Below are positions 25,963-34,703 of a DNA stretch of 64,000 nucleotides, one piece after another (position 1 is the first letter of the stretch; each line of letters begins with the position of its first letter). Origin of the DNA: Haloterrigena salina JCM 13891 (GTDB taxonomy: Archaea > Halobacteriota > Halobacteria > Halobacteriales > Natrialbaceae); NCBI RefSeq assembly GCF_000337495.1, contig NZ_AOIS01000018.1, positions 60,001 to 124,000 of the forward strand. Direction: 5' to 3'. The notes below the pieces were generated by a model. It searched no databases. It was not told the DNA's origin and saw only the letters and a list, made by a program, of their open reading frames with translations. A program made the translations under genes and the position numbers.

Positions 25963-26280
25963 TCAGGCGAACCCGAAAACTCGCTGCAGTTCGGCCTCGA
26001 TCTCCTCGACGTGACGCTCGAGAACCTCCTCGAACCGGTCCCGCTCGACCAGCACGCCCGTGAGTCGGTCGTAGGGGTCCTCTGGGAGCTCGACGCGGAA
26101 CTCGCCGTCGCCCTCGTAGAAGGGTTCGCTCTCGTTTAACACCTGCTGGTCGATCGCGTGGACCAGCTCGGAGTCGTACTGATCGTTCATCCGGTTGAAC
26201 GCGTTCTTGTACGCCTGCTGGAGTTCGGGAAAGTAGTTGGCGTACTTGTCTTCGAATTGTTCGGGGTCGAAGTCGGCCAT
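25963..26280 (-). CDS. Haloarchaeal conserved protein (DUF5783-like)
   Basis: A 105-aa acidic protein starting MADFDPEQFEDKYANYFPEL at the ATG at 26280 and ending EEIEAELQRVFGFA. It has no Cys, signal or membrane segment and is mostly helical, with a conserved-looking core (NRMNDQYDSELVHAIDQQVL, then FYEGDGEFRVELPEDP). I recall a haloarchaeal family of this type annotated DUF5783; this needs a search. The longer frame upstream is not used because its composition changes at the ATG. Confidence 0.7.
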   Translation of the reverse strand: MADFDPEQFEDKYANYFPELQQAYKNAFNRMNDQYDSELVHAIDQQVLNESEPFYEGDGEFRVELPEDPYDRLTGVLVERDRFEEVLERHVEEIEAELQRVFGFA

Positions 26281-26453
26281 ACCCGGAGGGACGGCGACCG
26301 GAGACAAAAGTCGGACGATCGGTCGGCCGCCGCCGTCTCGCGGTCTCGAGGCCGCTCGAGAGTGACAACGAGATGACACAGTAGGGGAGGCGGTATACGA
26401 ACAATGCGTACGCAAGCGGAACCGACACTCCCGTTCCCGGTTCAGGGAGGGAC

Positions 26454-26846
26454 ATGCCTCCCGATCAGCCCCCCATTCCATGCGAGGCATTACCACCGGG
26501 ATGGGGACCCCTCGACTGCTGTGACGACCGGTTCGAATACCGTCACAGCCAGCCCCCGCTCGAACTCGTCGCGGATCGCACCGCCGCCGATCGTTCGCAT
26601 CCGGGACTCGGCCTCTGTCGGTGCTGGGAGCTTCGGTACCGGTACTTCCTCACCGACCAGACGATCACCGAGGTGATCGGCCGCGTGTCGACCCGCCGAG
26701 CCGCCGTCAAAGGCGCCCTCGCGTGTATGGAACGCGTCCACGACACCGTTTCGACGGGCGACAATCCCCTCGAGGTTCGGGACGTCCTCGAGAGCGTCCC
26801 CCTTCCGGATCTCGTCCCGGACAGCCTCTCGCAGTCGTCGTCGTAG
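26454..26846 (+). CDS. Hypothetical protein with CC/CxC motifs
   Basis: A 130-aa protein, start ATG at 26454 preceded by a purine-rich GGGAGGGAC. It contains LPPGWGPLDCCDDRFEYRH, LELVADRTAADRSHP, GLGLCRCWELRYRY and VIGRVSTRRAAVKGALACME. The third-position GC and the well-formed helix at the end suggest real coding. It runs convergent to the next two genes, which end 22 nt away. The function is unknown. Confidence 0.55.
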   Translation: MPPDQPPIPCEALPPGWGPLDCCDDRFEYRHSQPPLELVADRTAADRSHPGLGLCRCWELRYRYFLTDQTITEVIGRVSTRRAAVKGALACMERVHDTVSTGDNPLEVRDVLESVPLPDLVPDSLSQSSS

Positions 26847-26868
26847 TCCGCGCTCGGCGAGCGGTCGC

Positions 26869-27663
26869 CTAGGCGCGCCGCGATAGATGCGCGCGAACCG
26901 TCCGCTGGCAGTCGCCGCAGATCCCGTACAGCCGCGCCGCGGTCGACAGCAGCGGGAACTTGACGGGGAGATCCGCGTAGATCGCCGCGACGAGTTCTCG
27001 GTAGTCGGCGGTCCCGCGGGGGTTCGTCTCCCCGGAGAACTGCCGCTGTCGCTCGTCGGTCAGCGTCTCGAGGCGGTCCCGATGGGTCTCGAGTCGGTCG
27101 TGTTTCTCGCGCAGATCGTCGAACCCGCACTGAAGCAGCGATTCGTCAGCCGTCGCTCGAAGCCACCCCACGATCTCGTCGATTTCGTCGATCGCCTCCT
27201 CGAGCGTCCGTCGCTCGCGCTGCAGCGTTTCCTCGAGCAGCACCGTCTTCCGGTGCTGGGTCTCGACTTCCTCGAGAACGGCTCGTTTGAGCGCCGGCGT
27301 CCAGTCGGCGTCGGCGGCCAGCGAGACCGCGATCTCCTCCGAGAGTTCGGCCGCCATCGTCTCGACGAGCGAGTCGTCGTCGGCCGCGATCGTGTGCGGT
27401 TCGACGGTCTCGACGAACGCCTCCTTGACGGTCTCACAGCGGTCGTCGGACGGCTGCGGAGTCGCGGTCGCCGATCCGACCGCCGTCGCCATCGCCTTCG
27501 GCGTCGCCGGCACGGTACCGGCCGCCTGCGCGGGTCCTGACGCCGTCGGCACGTCTCGAACCTCCCGCGCGAACGTCTCGAGGGCCGACGCGCGGTCGGC
27601 GACGTCGTCCCGTTCGCCCTCGAGACACGCCACCGCCCGGTGGACGACCGTCAAGTCCGTCAT
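26869..27663 (-). CDS. Coiled-coil haloarchaeal protein with terminal CxxC (DUF7260-like)
   Basis: A 264-aa acidic cytoplasmic protein. It has a long central helical region (ELSEEIAVSLAADADWTPAL, VETQHRKTVLLEETLQRERR, LREKHDRLETHRDRLETLTDE) and a C-terminal end YGICGDCQRTVRAHLSRRA with a CxxC. It overlaps the upstream gene by 4 nt (27660-27663), so the two are translationally coupled. I recall a haloarchaeal family annotated DUF7260 with this shape; no function is known. Expression is probably under the metal-type operators at 28675-28726. Confidence 0.7.
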   Translation of the reverse strand: MTDLTVVHRAVACLEGERDDVADRASALETFAREVRDVPTASGPAQAAGTVPATPKAMATAVGSATATPQPSDDRCETVKEAFVETVEPHTIAADDDSLVETMAAELSEEIAVSLAADADWTPALKRAVLEEVETQHRKTVLLEETLQRERRTLEEAIDEIDEIVGWLRATADESLLQCGFDDLREKHDRLETHRDRLETLTDERQRQFSGETNPRGTADYRELVAAIYADLPVKFPLLSTAARLYGICGDCQRTVRAHLSRRA

Positions 27664-28559
27664 GGCTCGTCCTCCGTGAGACAGACGAGGCCGCCCGCGG
27701 CCTCGACGTCGCTGGTCACGACGAGTTCCCAGTCGCCCTCGCCCAGCGCGGTCACGTCGGTCACGCCCAGCGCCGCGGTCGCCTCTGACGTCCGGCGCAG
27801 GATGTCGATCCCGATCGGCAGCGTCGGAAACCGCCGGCCGTCGCAGTCGATGGCGTACCCGCGCAGGGAGACGCTCCAGGCGTCGATCTCCGGCCGCGGC
27901 TCGCGTACGACGTCGTACGCTCGCACTAGCGACAGCGAGTCGAGATACGTCAGACTCGCCTCGACGGGGTCGGCCGCCGCCGCGACTGACGGGAGATTCG
28001 CCGCCGCGTCCCGCAGCAGTCGCGTCCGTTCGTCGACAGTCAAGTGCGCCTCGAGTTCGGCCGCCATCGCCTCGAGCAACACCAGGCAGAGCGTGTTCCG
28101 GTCGGTCGTGGCTTCGGCGGCGGCCAGATAGGTCTCCATGATCGCCGTCTCGGCCTCGTCGTGCTCGCTCCCCGAGAGGGCCTCGAACACGGCGCCGGAG
28201 ACGTCGTGACAGAAACTGATCAGCGGATCGTCGGCCTCGCCGCCGTGATCGACGGGCTGCTGGGGGACGGGGTCCGTGCCCCCGTCGGGGTCGTCGGGCC
28301 CGTCGCCGACGTGCAGCGGCTGCTCTTGCCGGACGATAGGGTCGTAGTAGGGCAACTGCGGATCGTACCGTCTGAGCGCCGCCCGGTACTGTTCGGTCGC
28401 TCGAGCCGCGTCGGCCGCGGCCGTACGGGTCGCGAACCGCTGGCCGGCGACGGGAACGGGTCGCTCGCCGGAGCGAGCGCAGACGACGTAGTAGTCGCCG
28501 TCGTCGCTGGCCAACCGTTCGATCTCGTGGCGAATCTCTCTGAGTGTCGTTCCGACCAT
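27660..28559 (-). CDS. Haloarchaeal protein of unknown function (DUF7551/DUF7552-like)
   Basis: A 299-aa protein and the first gene of the two-gene unit. The N-terminal ~75 residues (LREIRHEIERLASDDGDYYV, VCARSGERPVPVAGQRF, YRAALRRYDPQLPYYDPIV) form one compact domain. A linker of Asp/Gly/Pro follows, then a helical domain (ISFCHDVSGAVFEALSGSEH onwards) and a beta-containing end. The N-domain pattern matches haloarchaeal proteins annotated DUF7552 as far as I recall. No catalytic motif is visible. Two perfect TTTAGG-N4-CCTAAA dyads flank a TATA-like element upstream, suggesting iron- or manganese-dependent control. Confidence 0.7.
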   Translation of the reverse strand: MVGTTLREIRHEIERLASDDGDYYVVCARSGERPVPVAGQRFATRTAAADAARATEQYRAALRRYDPQLPYYDPIVRQEQPLHVGDGPDDPDGGTDPVPQQPVDHGGEADDPLISFCHDVSGAVFEALSGSEHDEAETAIMETYLAAAEATTDRNTLCLVLLEAMAAELEAHLTVDERTRLLRDAAANLPSVAAAADPVEASLTYLDSLSLVRAYDVVREPRPEIDAWSVSLRGYAIDCDGRRFPTLPIGIDILRRTSEATAALGVTDVTALGEGDWELVVTSDVEAAGGLVCLTEDEP

Positions 28560-28996
28560 GGTTTTCCTCCAGTCACTCGGCGGATCGCAGGGCGGTCGTG
28601 CGGCGCCACGGCCCCGTTCGGGGCGGAATCGCCTCGTTGCGCCGAATCGCGGTAGCGGGGACCGCCGTTCGTTCTTTAGGCCTACCTAAACCAACATAAG
28701 TCCACCGAATTTTAGGGTGGCCTAAATCTCTCGAGACGCGTCGATCCGTCCGCCGAACTGCCGGAAACGAGTGATTGCCCGCCATCACCGGGTCTAATCC
28801 CTGATATCCGTCGTATCGCTCTACTTCGCCGCTTCGTCTGCAGGTCGTCGTTCGGCCCGTCGCGGGATGGCTCTCGCCACGATAAATCTGATAATGCTAT
28901 ATTGAAACCGGCCCTCGCTCTCCTCTCGAGCGGCAACACAGCGTTTATGCGGACCAGCGAAGTACTGGGCGTAGCGTTCCCCGCCCTGATCCCGCT
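28560..28996. other. Intergenic control region
   Basis: These 437 bases hold no gene. On the left is the control region of the minus-strand unit (dyads at 28675-28726). On the right, ACAGCGTTTATGCGG (about 28938-28952) is a weak TATA-like element some 45 nt before the start of the PHP gene. Bases 28740-28930 show no further motif. Confidence 0.5.
28675..28726 (-). promoter_or_regulatory. Tandem DtxR/Idr-like operators
   Basis: TTTAGG-CCTA-CCTAAA (28675-28690) and TTTAGG-GTGG-CCTAAA (28711-28726) are two perfect dyads with the same arms, their starts 36 bp apart. Between them, on the minus strand, lies ACTTATG (about 28693-28700), a TATA-like box for the gene ending at 27660. Arms and spacing resemble DtxR/IdeR boxes, and haloarchaea use DtxR-family Idr/SirR regulators. 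The regulator and metal are inferred. Confidence 0.6.
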
Positions 28997-29752
28997 ATGA
29001 CGACTCAGATTCCGCTCGCGATCGATTTTCACGTTCACTCCGACGACTCCTACGACGGGCACGAACCGATCGAACTCATCCTCGAACAGGCGGCCGACAT
29101 CGGACTCGACGGGGTCGTCATCACCGACCACGACGAGATCGGTGAGTCCCTCCGCGCGGCCGAACTCGCGCCGGAGTACGGCCTGATCGGCATCCCCGGC
29201 GTCGAGGTGTCGACGCGCCACGGCCACCTGCTGGCGATCGGCGTCGAGGAACGGCCCGAACCCGGCCAGTCGTTTGCCGAGACCGTCGCGGCCGTCCGCG
29301 CCCGCGGCGGGATCGCGATCGTTCCCCACCCGTTCCAGCGCAGCCGCCACGGCGTCCGCAAACGTCACCTCGAGGACGCCGACGCGATCGAGACCTACAA
29401 CTCGATGGTCTTTACCGGCTACCGCAACCGCCGAGCGCGGACGTTCGCCCGTCGCCACGGCTATCCCCAAATCGGCGCCAGCGACGCCCACTACCTGCCC
29501 AACGTCGGCAAGGCTTACACCGAGATTCTCGTCTCGCCCGACGCGAACGCCGCCACCGGGGCCGATATCGACGGCGACGAACTCGTCGCGGCCATCCTCG
29601 AGGGCCGGACTCAGATCCGCGGCAAGCGGACGCCGATTCACAAGAGTTCGGTCCAGTACGCCAAGGGCGGGGCTCGGAAGGTATCGTACCTGCTGACCTC
29701 GCGGGCGCCGCTGGTACCGACGGTGCCGGCCTCGATGGACCGTTCGACCTGA
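28997..29752 (+). CDS. PHP-domain metal-dependent phosphoesterase
   Basis: A 251-aa PHP-family hydrolase. Metal-binding signatures are FHVHSDDSYDGHEPI (residues about 10-24), ITDHDEIGES, GIPGVEVSTRHGHLLAIG, IVPHPFQRSRHG and IGASDAHYLPNVG. The spacing matches the nine-ligand trinuclear PHP site. Relatives hydrolyse nucleoside phosphates or oligonucleotide 3'-phosphates, but the substrate here is not determinable. It is monocistronic and convergent with the DHH gene, with a 38-nt gap. Confidence 0.88.
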   Translation: MTTQIPLAIDFHVHSDDSYDGHEPIELILEQAADIGLDGVVITDHDEIGESLRAAELAPEYGLIGIPGVEVSTRHGHLLAIGVEERPEPGQSFAETVAAVRARGGIAIVPHPFQRSRHGVRKRHLEDADAIETYNSMVFTGYRNRRARTFARRHGYPQIGASDAHYLPNVGKAYTEILVSPDANAATGADIDGDELVAAILEGRTQIRGKRTPIHKSSVQYAKGGARKVSYLLTSRAPLVPTVPASMDRST

Positions 29753-29790
29753 TTTACTCGCGACTCGAGTCGGCCGCTACTCGAGGTCCG

Positions 29791-31344
29791 TCAGGAGAGT
29801 TGCTCGCCGACGATTTCGTTGGCGCGCTCGATGAACGCGTCCTCTTTTCCTTCGGGTACCGTCGCTCCCGCGGCGACGTCGTGACCGCCGCCGTCGCCGC
29901 CGACGGCCCGCGAGGCCTCGCCCATGACGACCGAGAGGTCCAGTCCCTGTCGGACGAGGTTGTGAGTGCCCCGCGAGGAGACCTTGACTTCCGCGTCGTC
30001 CTCGGCGGCGTCGTCCTCCCCGGTCTTCTCCGCGAACGCGAGGATCGGCTTCGAGCGGCTGATTCCCTCGTTGCCCATCGCCATTCCGGCGACGATGCCG
30101 ACGATGGTCTCGCGGATCTCGTCGCCCGCGTGGAACCACTGGAGGTGCTCATCGTGGGTTACGCCCTCGCGCGTGACGAGGTCGATCCCCTCCGAGAGGT
30201 TGCGCCGGTGGTTTCGCAGCAGTTTCCGGGCGCGCTCCAAGGCGCCCGTTCGATCCCCGAGACAGACCCCGAGGCCGACGTCGGCGCGCTCGTAGCGGGC
30301 GGTCGCGTTCAGCAGCGTCGAGAACTCGCTCGCGTCCCGGAGCTCGGTGCCGACCGGTTCCTCGGGGAGGACGTACGCCGTACTCACGAGCTGGTCGATC
30401 TTCGACGCGGGGACGCCCGTCGAGACGGCCCGCTTGACGAGCGCGCTGGCGACGGTCTGCTTCTCGTCGTTGGTCAGCCCCGACCAGCGGCGCCACTCGC
30501 CGTCGCGTTTCAACTCGAGGTCGAGTCCGTCCAGAAACCGGAGCGCGCCGTTCTCGTCGTTCGAGATGCCGGGGATGTGGACGTCGGTGGCGTACTCGAG
30601 CAGTTTCGGCAGCGGCCGGGTCTGTTTCCCGTAGAGCGCCAGATCCTTGCCGGTCTCGAGGACGCCGGCCTCGACGCCCTCCTCGACGATCGCCTCGTTG
30701 GCGCCGTGGAGCTCCCCGCCGGAGGCCTGCATGTCGCCGACGGCGCCGACGACCGCGAGGGCGGCCAGATCGCAGTTGTCGGCGCGGGCGTTGGTCGCAC
30801 CCGAGGCGGTGACGATGCCCCCATCAGAGCGGGGATCCGGCGTTGATCGGCTCATTTCATTCGCCTCACCTCCGTCGGCTTCGGCGGCGGGCTCGACATC
30901 CGCCGCGTCCGCGAGCGCCCGCGCGAGCACGTAGCTCGCGCCGGCGCCGGAGAGTTCGGAGGCGCCGTCGATTCCGAACAGCAGGGGGTTCAGGTGGAAC
31001 TCGGTGTCGCGGTCGGCGGGCTGGTGGTGGTCGGCGATGACGGGCGTAAAGGCGCCCGCGTCCTCGTGCTCGCCGATGATATCCAGCTGCCCGCTCCCGA
31101 AGTCGGTGAAGAGGACGGTGTCGTAGTCGGTCGCCGCGATGTCGGCGATGGCGTCCTCGTCGAGTTGTTTCTCGAAGACCGTCTCGAAGGGTATCGCCGC
31201 GCGCTCTAGGGCCTGTGCGGCGATCGCGGCGCTGGTGAGTCCGTCGGCGTCGATGTGGGAGGCCAGCAGGACGCGATCGGCCTCGAGGAGGCGGTCGGCG
31301 CAGGCGGCGGCGCGATCGGCGAGTTCGGGAACCGGACCGGTCAT
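29791..31344 (-). CDS. DHH/DHHA1 family phosphoesterase (archaeal RecJ-like)
   Basis: A 517-aa acidic enzyme. The DHH core has SHIDADGLTSAAI (about 29-41), VLFTDFGSGQ and ADHHQP (about 108-113), with an acidic, probably disordered insertion at about residues 145-190. The C-terminal DHHA1 domain ends GGDGGGHDVAAGATV. Family members are archaeal RecJ homologues: single-strand exonucleases of replication and repair, some bound to GINS (GAN), others acting on RNA or nanoRNA. Which subgroup this belongs to needs a tree. All metal ligands I can see are intact. Confidence 0.88.
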   Translation of the reverse strand: MTGPVPELADRAAACADRLLEADRVLLASHIDADGLTSAAIAAQALERAAIPFETVFEKQLDEDAIADIAATDYDTVLFTDFGSGQLDIIGEHEDAGAFTPVIADHHQPADRDTEFHLNPLLFGIDGASELSGAGASYVLARALADAADVEPAAEADGGEANEMSRSTPDPRSDGGIVTASGATNARADNCDLAALAVVGAVGDMQASGGELHGANEAIVEEGVEAGVLETGKDLALYGKQTRPLPKLLEYATDVHIPGISNDENGALRFLDGLDLELKRDGEWRRWSGLTNDEKQTVASALVKRAVSTGVPASKIDQLVSTAYVLPEEPVGTELRDASEFSTLLNATARYERADVGLGVCLGDRTGALERARKLLRNHRRNLSEGIDLVTREGVTHDEHLQWFHAGDEIRETIVGIVAGMAMGNEGISRSKPILAFAEKTGEDDAAEDDAEVKVSSRGTHNLVRQGLDLSVVMGEASRAVGGDGGGHDVAAGATVPEGKEDAFIERANEIVGEQLS

Positions 31345-31431
31345 CGGTACATCGGTAGACGATGGGGCGGCATTCGGGATAAACCTCCGGTCATCGGTCG
31401 GCGGCCGACGGCCGACGTCACCGTCGGCGTC

Positions 31432-31794
31432 TCACCACAGTCCGAGGAGCTCCGGCAGCGGTTCGCGATACACGAGCAAGAGCAGGTTGTTCGCCGCGAA
31501 CAGGACGTACAGTCCGACGATGATGGCGACGAACCGAACGTCCATCGGGTCCGAGAGGACGTGCCCGATCAGCATCACGACCGCGGCGTAGCACGCCGCG
31601 GCGAGCAGGACTCCGGGGAGTCCGAACAGGTGGTAGAAGAAGACGGTCACGGGGTTGAGCTCGCTCGCGTACGGGACGAGAAAGAACAGGGTCGCGGCGA
31701 CCGCGTCGATCCCCCAGAGGGTGAGAAACGCGAAGCGTATGCCGACCGAGTCCGGCGGGTCGAGCCGTTTTCCGAGGGACGTTTGTACGGACAC
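31432..31794 (-). CDS. Small membrane protein, 3-4 TM segments
   Basis: A 120-aa protein starting MSVQTSLGKRLDPPDSVGIR with hydrophobic runs at about residues 23-41 (FLTLWGIDAVAATLFFLV), 49-71 (PVTVFFYHLFGLPGVLLAA) and 80-107 (DVRFVAIIVGLYVLFAAN). The WGIDAV/NP start of the first membrane segment recalls haloarchaeal DUF5658-type proteins. The function is unknown. It sits downstream of the DHH gene on the same strand, with an 87-nt gap to that gene's start. Confidence 0.7.
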   Translation of the reverse strand: MSVQTSLGKRLDPPDSVGIRFAFLTLWGIDAVAATLFFLVPYASELNPVTVFFYHLFGLPGVLLAAACYAAVVMLIGHVLSDPMDVRFVAIIVGLYVLFAANNLLLLVYREPLPELLGLW

Positions 31795-31913
31795 AGTACT
31801 CGAGACATAGGGTCCAATACGAGTATTGGTTACCCTTGCTAACGCGGGTTGTGACGGCCCTGCACGCGGTTTTTGCGCTCGAAATGTCCCGGACGGAGTC
31901 GGGTCGCGAGGCG

Positions 31914-32666
31914 TTACTCGCGATCGGGCCGAACGGCCGCGACCGTCTCCCGCGCGAGCGCGTCGAACGTGGCCTCCTCGGGCACGACGTCGACGTCGAT
32001 CCCGCGCTCGGCGGCGGTCTCGGCCGTCGGCTCGCCGATGACGCCGACGGTGGCGTCGGCGAGCCCTTTGATCGCCGCGTCGCGAACGCCGCGCTCGGCG
32101 GCGGCCTCGAGGAAGTGGTCGACGGTCAGCGACGACGTGAAGCAGGCCGCGTCGAGTTCGCCCTCGGCGGCCAATGCGGCCGACTCGCCGCTCTCCGCGG
32201 GACGGACCAGTCGGTAGAGGATCGTCTCGTGGACGTACGCGCCCGCGTCCTCGAGGCCGTCGAGCAGGACCGCGCTGCCGTGGTCGCTGCGGGCGACCTC
32301 GACGCGGGCGCCCGCGACGCGATCCGCCAACGCGTCGACGAGGCCGCTCGAGGTGAACTCCTCGGGGACGAGGTCGACCGCGTACCCCTCGGCGCGCAGT
32401 GCGTCGGCCGTCGCGGGGCCGATGGCACAGACGGTCTGATCGCCGGGCTCCCAGCCCGCTTCAGAGACGAGTTCCGCGCCGGTCTTGCTCGTGAAGACGA
32501 CGTAGTCGGCGTCGCTTCGGGGCGTCGCGTCGGTGGCCTCGACGGCTAACATCGGGTCCGGAACCGGCTCGGCGTCGAGGTCGGAGAGCAGGACCGCGGC
32601 CGACTCGAGGCGCTCGTCGTCGGGGCGGAAGACGGCGACGGTCGGCGCGTCGGGCGTGTCGCTCAT
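31914..32666 (-). CDS. hemD: Uroporphyrinogen-III synthase
   Basis: A 250-aa enzyme (EC 4.2.1.75) that closes hydroxymethylbilane with inversion of ring D to give uroporphyrinogen III. The family is poorly conserved. Diagnostic features are VAVFRPDDERLESAAVLLSD, DYVVFTSKTGAELV, TVCAIGPATADALRAEGY, LVPEEFTSSGLVDAL, CFTSSLTVDHFLEAA and VGVIGEPTAETAAERG. It overlaps cobA by 4 nt and lies last in the hemC-cobA-hemD unit, which makes the assignment firm. Confidence 0.92.
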   Translation of the reverse strand: MSDTPDAPTVAVFRPDDERLESAAVLLSDLDAEPVPDPMLAVEATDATPRSDADYVVFTSKTGAELVSEAGWEPGDQTVCAIGPATADALRAEGYAVDLVPEEFTSSGLVDALADRVAGARVEVARSDHGSAVLLDGLEDAGAYVHETILYRLVRPAESGESAALAAEGELDAACFTSSLTVDHFLEAAAERGVRDAAIKGLADATVGVIGEPTAETAAERGIDVDVVPEEATFDALARETVAAVRPDRE

Positions 32667-33478
32667 CGGTCGCCCCTCCCCTCCTCGTCGGCGCCGACGG
32701 CGCCGTAGTCGTTCTGTAGGAAGTCGACGACCGACGCCCGGATGCCGGCGATGTCGCCGATCACCGTCACTGCAGGGGGTTCGATCCCGACCTCGTCGCG
32801 GGCGTCGACGATGGTCTCGAGGGTCCCCGTCGCGACCTGCTGGTCGGGCCAGGTGCCTCGTTCGACGAGCGCGACGGGCGTCTCGGGGGCCATCCCGGAC
32901 TCGAGCAGCGCCTTCGTGTAGTCGGGCAGACGGCCGACGCCCATCAGGACGACGATGGTGCCGCCGGTCGCCGCGAGGGCCTCCCAGTCGACCGCCGACT
33001 CCGCCTTGGTCGGGTCCTCGTGGCCCGTGACGAACGACACCGAGGAGGCGTGGTCGCGGTGGGTGACCGGGATACCGGCGACCGCGGGCGCGGCGATGGC
33101 CGAGGTGACCGCGGGGACGACCTCGAAGGGAACGTCGTGGGCCGCGAGGTACTCGGCTTCCTCGCCGCCGCGGCCGAAGACGAAGGAGTCGCCGCCCTTC
33201 AGGCGGACGACGGTTTTGTCCTCGCGGGCGAGTTCGACCAGTCGCTCGTTGATCTCCGACTGGGGCGTGCGGTCGCCGTTCGCGCGCTTCCCGACGTCCT
33301 CACGGCGGTCCTCGGGCAGGAGATCGATGATCTCCGGACCCGGCAGTTTGTCGTGGAGGACGACGTCGCTCTCCTCGAGCAGTCGCTTGGCCTTGACGGT
33401 CAGCAGATCAGGGTCGCCGGGGCCGCTGCCGACGAGGTAGACCGTTCCCGGGTCGGCGCTGATGGAGTCCGTTGACAT
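32663..33478 (-). CDS. cobA: Uroporphyrinogen-III C-methyltransferase (SUMT)
   Basis: A 271-aa SAM-dependent enzyme (EC 2.1.1.107) converting uroporphyrinogen III to precorrin-2, the branch point to sirohaem and cobalamin. Motifs are VYLVGSGPGDPDLLTVKAKR, VVRLKGGDSFVFGRGGEEAE, FEVVPAVTSAIAAPAVAGIP and VIGDIAGIR. The ATG at 33478 starts MSTDSISADPGTVYLVG and lies 14 nt after hemC; the next gene overlaps by 4 nt. In haloarchaea this feeds cobalamin and alternative (sirohaem-route) haem synthesis. Confidence 0.95.
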   Translation of the reverse strand: MSTDSISADPGTVYLVGSGPGDPDLLTVKAKRLLEESDVVLHDKLPGPEIIDLLPEDRREDVGKRANGDRTPQSEINERLVELAREDKTVVRLKGGDSFVFGRGGEEAEYLAAHDVPFEVVPAVTSAIAAPAVAGIPVTHRDHASSVSFVTGHEDPTKAESAVDWEALAATGGTIVVLMGVGRLPDYTKALLESGMAPETPVALVERGTWPDQQVATGTLETIVDARDEVGIEPPAVTVIGDIAGIRASVVDFLQNDYGAVGADEEGRGDR

Positions 33479-33492
33479 CTCCGTACGTTCCC

Positions 33493-34632
33493 TCACTTCC
33501 CCTCCGGCTTATCTTCCGCGGAAACGTCGCCTTCGTCGCTCTCGGTGTCCTCGCGGGCGGCCTCGATCAGGTCGGCCGCGCCGCGATCCGCGAGATCTCG
33601 GGCGAACTCGCGGGCGGCCTCGGCGTGGGTCTCGACCGGCAGGTCGCGGCTCCCCTCGACCGACTCCTCGCCGTCGCGGTCGAAGACGTTGACCGTGGCG
33701 TGGACGTACTCACCCTGGACGACCGCGTAGATGCCGACCGGCGCGATACAGCCGCCGCCGAGTTCGGCGAGGATCGTCCGTTCGACGGTCGTCTCGACGC
33801 GGCTCCGCGGGAAGTCGATCGCCGACTGGATGTCGCGGGCCGTCTCGCCGTCGCGTGCGGTCACCGCGAGCGCACCCTGTCCCGGCGCGGGAACGAACGT
33901 CCCCGTCGGGAGTTCCTGATAGTCGACGTAGTGAGCGAGGCCGCTGCGCTCCAGTCCCGACTGCGCGAGGACGATCGCGTCGTACTCGGTCTCGACCTCG
34001 CGCTCCATCGCCTGTCGCTCGAGTTCCGAGAGGTCGTCGAACCACTCCTCGACGGTGCGGTCGTACTCCGGTTCGTAGTCGTCGTCGCCGGCGTTCTCTT
34101 TGCGCTCCTTCTCGGCTTCCGTGCGCCCTTGGTGTTCTTCCTGCAGCGACGGCGCCAGCAGCTTCTCGAGGCGCGTGTCCACGTTCCCGCGCAGGGGCTC
34201 GACCTCGAGGTCCGGGCGCTCCGAGAGGAGCTGGGCTCGCCGGCGCAGGCTCGAGGTGCCGACGGTCGCCCCCTCGGGAAGCTCCTCGAGGGTCGAGCCG
34301 TCGGGCGTGATGAGGACGTCACCCGGCGGCCCGCGCTCTGGCACCGCCGCCGTGACGAGCTCTAGTGGCTGTTCGGTCGGCATGTCCTTCATCGAGTGGA
34401 CGGCGCCATCGAGGTCGCCCTCGAGGACGCGCTCGTCGAGTTCGCGGACGAACGCGCCCGTCTTCCCCAGCCGATGAATCAGTTCGTCCCTGATCTGGTC
34501 GCCCGTCGTCTCGACGGTGACCAGTTCCACCTCGTAGCGCCGGTCCTCTAAGGCCTCTTCGACCAGTGAGGCCTGTCGCCGGGCGAGTGTGGATCCCCGA
34601 GTCGCCAGTCGCAGCGTCCCGCGCGTTCTCAT
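33493..34632 (-). CDS. hemC: Hydroxymethylbilane synthase (porphobilinogen deaminase)
   Basis: A 379-aa enzyme (EC 2.5.1.61) condensing four porphobilinogens. Motifs are LRLATRGSTLARRQ, VHSMKDMPTEQ with the catalytic Asp, VGTSSLRRRAQLL, FVPAPGQGALAV and GGGCIAPVG, whose Cys carries the dipyrromethane cofactor. An acidic insertion of about 50 residues (LLAPSLQEEHQGRTEAEKER to DDLSELERQAMEREV) lies before YDAIVLAQSGLERSG, longer than in bacterial enzymes. The ATG at 34632 gives MRTRGTLRLATRGS. It is the first gene of the tetrapyrrole operon, divergent from the haemoglobin gene. Confidence 0.95.
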   Translation of the reverse strand: MRTRGTLRLATRGSTLARRQASLVEEALEDRRYEVELVTVETTGDQIRDELIHRLGKTGAFVRELDERVLEGDLDGAVHSMKDMPTEQPLELVTAAVPERGPPGDVLITPDGSTLEELPEGATVGTSSLRRRAQLLSERPDLEVEPLRGNVDTRLEKLLAPSLQEEHQGRTEAEKERKENAGDDDYEPEYDRTVEEWFDDLSELERQAMEREVETEYDAIVLAQSGLERSGLAHYVDYQELPTGTFVPAPGQGALAVTARDGETARDIQSAIDFPRSRVETTVERTILAELGGGCIAPVGIYAVVQGEYVHATVNVFDRDGEESVEGSRDLPVETHAEAAREFARDLADRGAADLIEAAREDTESDEGDVSAEDKPEGK

Positions 34633-34703
34633 GGGAGAACAGTCGGCGCCTGGGGTATGAAAAGCGCACGCTTGTCGGGCGGCGGTCGTTGCGGTCATTC
34701 AGC

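Noticed and set aside
26520..26550. GGTTCGAATACCGTCAC resembling a tRNA T-arm
   Set aside because: It lies inside a coding frame, and no acceptor or anticodon arm pairs with it.
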